Origin: Artocarpus heterophyllus
Lineage: Eukaryota > Streptophyta > Magnoliopsida > Rosales > Moraceae
Assembly (NCBI GenBank): GCA_025403435.1
Contig: JAJQZP010000259.1
Coordinates: forward strand, 744,001 to 808,000
Direction: 5' to 3'
DNA: 64,000 nt
In this document: piece after piece, positions 57,488 through 64,000 of the stretch
Layout: every line of letters starts with the position of its first letter
How positions within the stretch are numbered: position 1 is the stretch's first letter
Program-made: the position numbers and the translations under genes
The notes under the pieces: model-generated
Told to the model about the DNA's origin: nothing
The model's database searches: none
Seen by the model: the letters and a program-made list of their open reading frames with translations, nothing else

Positions 57488-60432
57488 TATAACATTCAAA
57501 ATTTAATTTAAAATTTATTATGTGTAAATTTGATCAATTAGTATGCCAAATTTATTTTGAGGCGTAAAAATTTATTTTTTCATAAACAACATTCATTTAC
57601 ATATTTAGAATGCAATTTTATCACAATTCTACTTTTTGAAATTATACTCACTATTTACATATTTGCACTTTTACCCCCACATTTAACTTTATTTTAAAAT
57701 CACCCAACACTTAACTTTTATTACAAAGCACCCCAAAAACCCACTCACTCTTTACTACCCGTATAACCCTTCCTAAAATACACACCACGCCAGGATTTTT
57801 TTTTTTTTAGTCTTTCTATGCCTTGAGACAACTCCACATAGAGTACTCCACCCACCACATTGAGCACTCCACACACACACACGCCTCAACAAACATTTCC
57901 TTTCTCCCACGCCTGCCTCCCACTCTCTCTTCCTCTCACATTTTGCTGCAACAAAACAACATTGACAGCCAAGAGAACTTAGCCACCATCTCCTCCCTTT
58001 GAAGCAAAGAAATTTCCAACCAAAATATAGCAAACTAGAGCAGAAAAATGCGCACCAAACACACCCAAAAACACAAGGAAAGCAACCTCTTTTCTTGCCC
58101 AAAAACCTCCAAGAACGCTGCCAAAATGTAGCTTAAATCCAGCCAAAATTACCAAGAAACACAACCCATTCTCTTGTTCAAAAGCCAACCAAAACATTCC
58201 CTCCAAGGTCAAGGCACTCCAAGCTTTTAAGCACCATCAACGGATTGCGTTTTCAAGTTTTTCAAACGATTTAAAGGTTAATATTTCAACCTTAATCTAG
58301 TTTTGTGTTTGTTTTTCTTTAATCCAAAATCTCCTTTTTGGTTTAAGTCATCTCGTTTTTGGATTAAAGCTAAGTTTTGTGGAGAAAATGTGCATATGTT
58401 GTGTTTTTGAGTGTTGTGATATGAACTTTATTGGGATAGTTAAACCAATGATTATGTTGTTATTTTGACTTGATATTTATGTTAGAAACATGTTTTTATC
58501 TATGTAGCATGAATATATACCTTGCATATTAAAGATGTCTTCAATCTAAGTGTTGAAAACCCGACTTCGTGTGTTTTTGTTTTAGTTTTGTATGTAAAGA
58601 TCAAACTTTGAATTTTGGCATTTAAATCCATTCAAATGGGTTTAGACTTATTGTTTTATGATACTCTATCATTTATGTATGTTTTCTATCGTCAAAGATG
58701 TGAAAAACAAGTCCAGAATTGAGTTTAAAGCTTGAAAGGTTCAAAAACCCGAACCTGTAATTTTCTAGGTTACCCCAAGTCGGCAAGCCAATTACTCCCA
58801 ATCGGCCGGCCAAATTGCCATAGTTCGGCATGCTGTTTCCTATAATTCGATAGGCCGGTTGCTATAGTTTGGTTGGCAGAACATGGCCCTTTTGAAGGGG
58901 CCTTCGGGCCCAAAAAATGGTAGGCCGATCCCGAGGACCGGCAGACCAAAAAACCTTCCTCTTTTTTTTTCTTTTCATTTTTCTGATTTTTAAACCTTTT
59001 AAAACCCCTTTGATCTTAGGATTAATTTTGAATGAGTTTTACACCAAAATGTAATCTTAGTTCATTTTAAAACATAGATGCATCATGTCACAAAGTTATG
59101 TTTTGATTGTCCTTGTATATGCCTTAGGAGTAAGGACGTGTAGAGCTAACATTAGAAGGTTCTAAGATTAAAAAATATGTTCTTAAGCTTGAGAGGTAGG
59201 ATTTCTAATCCCTTTTTTTTATGACCATGTTTCTAATGATGTTGTAGGCCATATTGCTAAACTTTATGCGATGAGCATGTTTCTTACAAGATTGTTTATA
59301 AATGTGTTTTTGCATATTGCTATAAGTTTATGAAATCTATATGATATGTAAATATGAATAGTTTCCTATTTTGACAATGAATTTGAGAAATTGTAATTTA
59401 GACTTGGAATAAGAAATTCTAAGCATGATGGGAAATTCAAATGCTACCGAGGACATAAGGCTCTGAGTGGTTGGTTTTCAAGTAGCCAGAGATCAAATTA
59501 TGTAAAGTGTAACCATAGAGGCATGCCCTCAAACCTCGTTAGGGAGCTCCAAAGCGTGGGCATTGGCTTAAGCATTATGAGTATATTAAGTATATGATAT
59601 ATAAAGGGATTAGGAAGGGAAAATTTAAATAAAATTGTCTCATCTCTTTTTAAATCAGTTTACTTCCTTTGCAACTTTTTGTTACTCCATTTATTTATTT
59701 GCTTACCATATTGCTTATTTAAATTACTTTAATTGTTTTGAATTTTTAAGGTTTGGTCAAATATTATCCTACTGGGCCTTTCGTTTAGTTTTGTGTTTTA
59801 AATTAACCCCCTCCAGGTGGTGTTAAACACGGTACCGAGTAGACCGTGAGTGTGCAGTTCCGAGGCCAAGTTGGGCCTCTAGTAGAAGACTTTTATTTGC
59901 AATTATTTTCCCTTTTATTTCATCAAGGCATGTAGAACCCTAATTCTTGTTATTTTCTCTTCTCTTGGACTTTACTCTTAGACTGTGGTTGATGTCCTTT
60001 GTATCTTACTTATTTAAATTTCATATTATATGTATCAAACATGGGATTGTGTACTAATGCCAAACTGATGACAGAGGCATTTTTCCTAAATGGTTATGTT
60101 TTGAGGTTTCTTTGAAAATACTGTTCTTCTATAAATTCTAAAATATTTGGTAAAGGTTTTAGACACTCTAAAATGAGTAAACTTAGAATTATATGCTCCA
60201 AAGGCAAAATAGTAATTTTATACAAATAAGCGGAAGTTGAATCAAATGTTTTTATTTATCCTTTTATTTTTTGGAGATTGGTTTAAAAAAATAATTAAAC
60301 CATTTTTAACTAATTCTTATTTGTAATTTGATTTCAAGTTTTAAAAATAAAAATATACGATACATTTCACTTAACTTAATTATTTTCCCAAAACCAAGCC
60401 TCCACATCATGTCCCATTTTCAGGTCGTGACA
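57488..60432 (+). repeat. G2 3' LTR
   Basis: Starts TATAACATTC (decayed TGTAACA...) and ends GGTCGTGACA. 2945 bp, the partner of 47053-49987. The open frames inside, including a minus-strand one of 109 codons at 57773-58102, have near-identical but broken counterparts in the other LTR and are not regarded as genes. Confidence 0.88.
58778..58951. repeat. Palindrome array, about 7 units (G2 3' LTR)
   Basis: Units start at about 58778, 58800, 58823, 58845, 58867, then 58915 and 58936. Examples are AATCGGCCGGCCAAAT and ATTCGATAGGCCGGTT. Spacing is 21-23 bp apart from one 48-bp gap. Confidence 0.83.
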
Positions 60433-61440
60433 AGAATGGTAGACGAAATAATACTTCCTCTATTTGATATGACATATTAAATAAATAGCTAAAATCCTCA
60501 TGCATAATTTGTTCATAAATAAATCGCAAACTAGAGAATTAATAGAAGTTATGAACAAAACAGTAATTAGAAAGCAATTAGAAAGCTTAGACATTCAATA
60601 TAAAATGGCTTAATTATGAATAATATTTTAGAGGAGAAATTCACATAGCAAATGATTACAACTATGGATGACTGAAATAGTCATTTAAAGGTTTCTTTTA
60701 ATTTATGTATATAATTTAAAAGTGCAGCTTTAGCTTATGATAGTAGCGTAATTTGATGTTAGTAATTGTGTTAATTGAATTATCTATAATGAATGTTAAT
60801 TTGATTATAAGATATCTACATTATAGATAATAATTAGAGCTTAAAATTGTATAAGTCTAGATAGCCCTCTTGCTAATTCTCTCAAATTAATGAGTTGAAT
60901 TTTCTTAGATGATTTCTATTATCTGAGGACTGGTAGAAAAATGCCCAACATAATGGTTTGTATTGTGACTAGAGACAATAATATGAGTCTGGGACATCTT
61001 TTCATATAACGCTGATATATTTATACTATATAAATTTTAAATAATGGAATGAGTATCACTTGCGCAAAAAGTATTTATTTTAATTGCTAAGATGAATACT
61101 ATGTGGTGAATATTTATTTTACGTAATAAAATAAATAATTGTGTATTCATGAAAAATATTTATTTCAATAGTTAAAATAAACTTTCATCTTAATTTAAAT
61201 TCAAATTGGATCTTGGGCAACTACTAGATGTGACTTTTAACTGCACAATTAAATTAATTAAAGCGTCACATATGGCATACGCGCCCAGTGGGTGATGTTT
61301 TTATTGGTTTTTCCATTAACTTAACGTAAACAATGCCTTTCTTCAAGGTCACTTGTAAGAATATGTTTTAATGAAACAACCTTTAGGCTTTATGGAGATA
61401 GATTCCCTTCTCCCCCACCCCCACCCCACACCCGCTTTTT
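60433..61440. other. Unassigned AT-rich spacer
   Basis: No open frame of note, no repeats recognised. A short C-rich patch (CCCCCACCCCCACCCC) lies at about 61411-61434. Confidence 0.6.
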
Positions 61441-61458
61441 TAGTAACATTTTGAGTTA

Positions 61459-61985
61459 ATGTACATAGATGACCAATGCCAAGCCAATTATGACACCAGT
61501 CGCTACCATTTTCATCCTCACTGTCAAATCTGGCACCTCCCTATTCTATCCAACGAAGTACCATGCTGTGGTCTAGAGCCTGAATATTTATCAGTCATTC
61601 GCATGAATATTGCCTATACTATCAATAAACTTTTTCAGCTAATATATGCGCCAACCAACAATAGAATTAGGCCTATGGTCAAAAGCCTACTTTGATGTTT
61701 GTGGAAATATCATTGATCAAGTCCTCATTCTCTATTGGCATTCACCACCATCACTTCATGCCTTATCTGACATCGATTAGGCAGGTAACAAGGCTAACTA
61801 TACCACCATAAGTGTCTATGTTTCTAACTTGGTTGGGCACTATTCCTGGAGTTCCAAAAAGCAATGAAAAGGTGCTTATTCTTCTAAAGAAATAAAGTAT
61901 TGTTTTGTTGCCTTCATCGCTGCTAAAAGAGTTGGCTTTACTCGTTGCTCACAGAATAGTAATTTGTTTTAAGAAAAATTTAAAA
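61459..61985 (+). pseudogene. Ty1/copia RT-RNase H relic
   Basis: Across frames the sequence reads PTEYHAVV-like, SLQYLS-like, NIAYTINKLFQLIYAPTNNRI, LILYWHSPPSLHALSDID, stop, AGNKANYTTISVYVSNLVGHYSWSSKKQ, and YSSKEIKYCFVAFIAAK. This is the end of RT and the RNase H of a copia element of a different lineage from Copia-A and Copia-B (motifs resemble the Ale/Retrofit-like type; tentative). The Trp of DADWAG is a stop. No LTR was found. Confidence 0.75.
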
Positions 61986-63400
61986 ATTCATTCCATTGCA
62001 TTCACTCACTGAATGGTAATTTTGGCTTGCTAGAAAAAATTATTGAGAAAAGTATAAATGCAACAAATGGATTTCCAAATTTTTCCTAAAACACAAGAAT
62101 CCATTTCATGATGCTATATACAAAAATTAAAAAATATAAACCTTACAAGTTTAACAAGTTAGCTCTAGATGATTAAGGTTATCAAAACCTTAAGTTCTTT
62201 GTTATTTTCCTCATTCTGAACCAACTGAACTATGGGCTTGGGTAAGATTCCTTGGAAGATTTCAACTACTTACTTCCAACCTTTCTCTGTAGAGGTTCAT
62301 AAAACTCTAAATGTGAAAGCTCAAAGGACACTAGTGGAGGCTTTAAAAAAAAGTATGAAGAAAATAGAGCACCCAAGTTATATTTATGGACACACAGGGG
62401 TTAAGGAGATAGAGCAGAATCTCACTAAGATTTGCTCGTGTCACATGCCCACTTTGGGGGAGATTGGCATGTGAGTCATTCTCTTGGTAAGAGGATGGCA
62501 CATGTTAGTTCCTTCAACAATTTGTAAATTCTATACAGTGTCCATCCAAAATCCAGTTTGGATTCAAATTATGATATTATTTATTTTAAATTTTTTTAAA
62601 AAAATTACATGGTTATCAGAGTTATTTATTATATCTCACAAATTAAATCAAGGTTGTGCAGTGTTTTTTTTAACTTTTAAATTAATTATTTCTCTACACA
62701 TTTGATAATTTTCACGTCACATAGAAATAATTGAACATAAATATATCAACATCACATGCAAAGTCACGCCCTATCTTAGGAATGTACTGTAGGCTCCAAT
62801 CGCAAATGCTAGTATTGCACTATATGAATTTTTCAATCAGTCCTTACTGATTAAAATTCATCCAAGTAATTTTCTAGTGATCATTTGTAAGAATATTGTA
62901 GAGCTATTAAGAGAATCCAATAGATATGTATAATTTTAGCTCTAATAATTATTTATATTCAATTACATCATAACAAATTAATAATAGTTATTAACTTCAT
63001 CTTATGTCACTACCAGAAACTAAGGTTGCACTCTAAACTTATTTACATAAGTTATAAAGAATCTTTAGCATTAATTGCACGAATAAAAGGTTACCTATTG
63101 ACATAATTATTTACCATGTGATTTTACCCTTCACAATAATATGCATAGTTAGAGCTAGGTTAAAAGTTTATGTACAACCTCTGTAATTATATCTTTACTC
63201 ATATATATATTTATTCTCTAGTGGATGATATTTATGATCAAACTATAAATCAGGATTTGGTAATATTTGATATCCCATATTAAATAGAAAGATGTTTTCA
63301 TCCAAGTATTCTTAAATTAATAAGAATATTAGCTTATCAACCTATTAATTAGGAGTTGTGAATTCTTTTATTGGTGAATATCATTCCCTAAGGGCGGAAA
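61986..63400. other. Unassigned AT-rich spacer
   Basis: Contains an 80-codon open frame at 62232-62474 with no recognised domain, ending near a TTTGGGGGAGATTG motif. That motif resembles a copia polypurine tract and might belong to the relic at 61459-61985. Nothing else identified. Confidence 0.5.
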
Positions 63401-63977
63401 CTGGACTGCAAAATGAGCCTACGTGGGGCGCAAGATAGGGTAGGGGACAAGGCTAAACGAACTATGAAGGAAAAACATTGAAAATGATGTTTGTGAGAGT
63501 GACAAGAAACGAGTGGTTTTGGGTGAATTTCTAATGCTATGAGATCACTGGAGGTTGTAGAGCTACTTCACGGGACCAATGAGTGTCATAACTTGGAATA
63601 CCCATGAGTTGGGAAACCCATAGATGTTTGATAAGCACCGAATGAATATTCAGACTTTTTCCCTGTCTTTAGTCTTTATTTCAGAGACAAAACTTCAAGG
63701 AAAAATAGTGGCTATGGTTAAGGATAGTTTGGGCTTTAAAGGTGGAATTCATGTGGATAATATGGAGCATAGAGTCCTCATTTTACTTTGAAGGAAAGAT
63801 TAGGTGGTGACAGTTAAGAGCTATTGCCATTACCATATCGACAAATTTGTCACGATGTCGGATGGAAAAGATTAGAGGTTTAGAGGGTTGTAAGGTCACC
63901 CTGAAAAGGCTCGTCATCACTTATGGGAGCTTCTCAAATAGTTGCAGGGTTTATTTACTCTCCTTTGGCTGCTGGCA
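63400..63977 (+). pseudogene. L1-type LINE ORF2 endonuclease relic
   Basis: From 63593 the sequence reads WNTHELGNP, SLVFISETKLQ, SLGFKGGIHVDN, VKSYCHYHIDKFVTMSDGKD and GHPEKARHHLWELLK, ending LLWLLA. This is the N-terminal apurinic-endonuclease-like domain of plant L1 LINEs, which nicks target DNA to prime reverse transcription. The Glu of SETK is present. Stops follow GNP, LILL, KD and LLK. It is cut just before the expected GDFN motif by the CACTA-like terminus at 63978. The 5' limit is approximate. Confidence 0.78.
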
Positions 63978-64000
63978 CACTACTACAACTGGGCATTCTA
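63978..64000 (+). mobile_element. Probable left terminus of a third CACTA element
   Basis: CACTACTACAACTGGGC begins at 63978, where the LINE endonuclease frame breaks off. CACTA-2's own right terminus is CACTACTACAAAATG in reverse complement. The 3 bp before it are GCA. The body lies outside the window. Confidence 0.5.

Larger units (their letters stand above)
47053..60432 (+). mobile_element. Gypsy element G2: Ty3/gypsy with both LTRs, interrupted by a solo LTR
   Basis: LTRs of about 2.94 kb (47053-49987 and 57488-60432) enclose gag, protease, RT, RNase H and integrase remains on the plus strand. The first 10-15 bp of the 5' LTR do not match the 3' LTR start, and no clear 5-bp target duplication was found. 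The normal primer-binding site and first half of gag appear to be deleted next to 49987. The C-terminal motif (IIDRKVMSL, LVKVLWQHQ) places it in the same broad group as G1. Heavily mutated. Confidence 0.88.

Noticed and set aside
57773..58212. Minus-strand open frames of 77-109 codons in the G2 3' LTR
   Set aside because: They lie wholly inside an LTR. The matching stretch in the 5' LTR (47567-47764) is broken at other positions, and there is no recognisable domain.
62232..62474. 80-codon open frame as a small gene
   Set aside because: No recognised domain, no homologous copy in the window, AT-rich surroundings. The length is within chance expectation.

Overview
This window is plant nuclear DNA, almost certainly from an angiosperm, and consists nearly entirely of nested transposable elements. 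No intact host gene, rRNA or tRNA was recognised. The case for a plant rests on Ty1/copia elements primed by initiator-tRNA-Met, Ty3/gypsy elements whose LTRs start TGTAACACC, CACTA (En/Spm) elements carrying TNP2-type transposase plus a Ulp1-like peptidase, an L1-type LINE relic, and very AT-rich spacers. The species cannot be named from the sequence.

Layout. (1) 1-1690: left-truncated minus-strand copia relic (LTR plus the end of RNase H). (2) 1690-26876: a 5'-truncated Ty3/gypsy element, G1, split by two full-length copia elements of one family. Copia-A lies on the minus strand (4637-14343, TSD AAAAC) and sits in the integrase region. Copia-B lies on the plus strand (15553-25251, TSD CTTAG) and sits in the 3' LTR. 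(3) 26877-30091: unassigned. (4) 30092 to about 45830: CACTA-1, into whose second gene CACTA-2 (37414-44828, TSD ATC) has inserted. (5) 45831-47052: unassigned. (6) 47053-60432: gypsy element G2 with two LTRs of about 2.9 kb. A 3184-bp solo LTR (51468-54651, TSD CAGAT) interrupts its pol. (7) 60433-63400: mostly unassigned, with a copia relic at about 61459-61985. (8) 63400-63977: LINE endonuclease relic. (9) 63978 to the end: what looks like the first bases of another CACTA element.

All coding regions are broken by stops, frameshifts or deletions, so nothing here is likely to be autonomous. Copia-A is the least damaged. Nested order gives relative ages: G1 is older than both copias, CACTA-1 older than CACTA-2, and G2 older than the solo LTR.

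The most unusual signal is a palindromic motif of about 16 bp (type GATCGGCAGGCCGATC, with centre CAGG, CCTG, CATG or CAAG). It recurs with 21-22 bp spacing in arrays of 3-10 units. Arrays lie in the U3 of both copia LTR pairs about 115 bp upstream of the TATA box, in the copia leaders before gag, and in the LTRs of the gypsy elements and the solo LTR. Unit number differs between the two LTRs of single elements. I do not know of a described system of this kind. A shared protein-binding or methylation-target array, or an RNA hairpin array in the leader, are the hypotheses to test.
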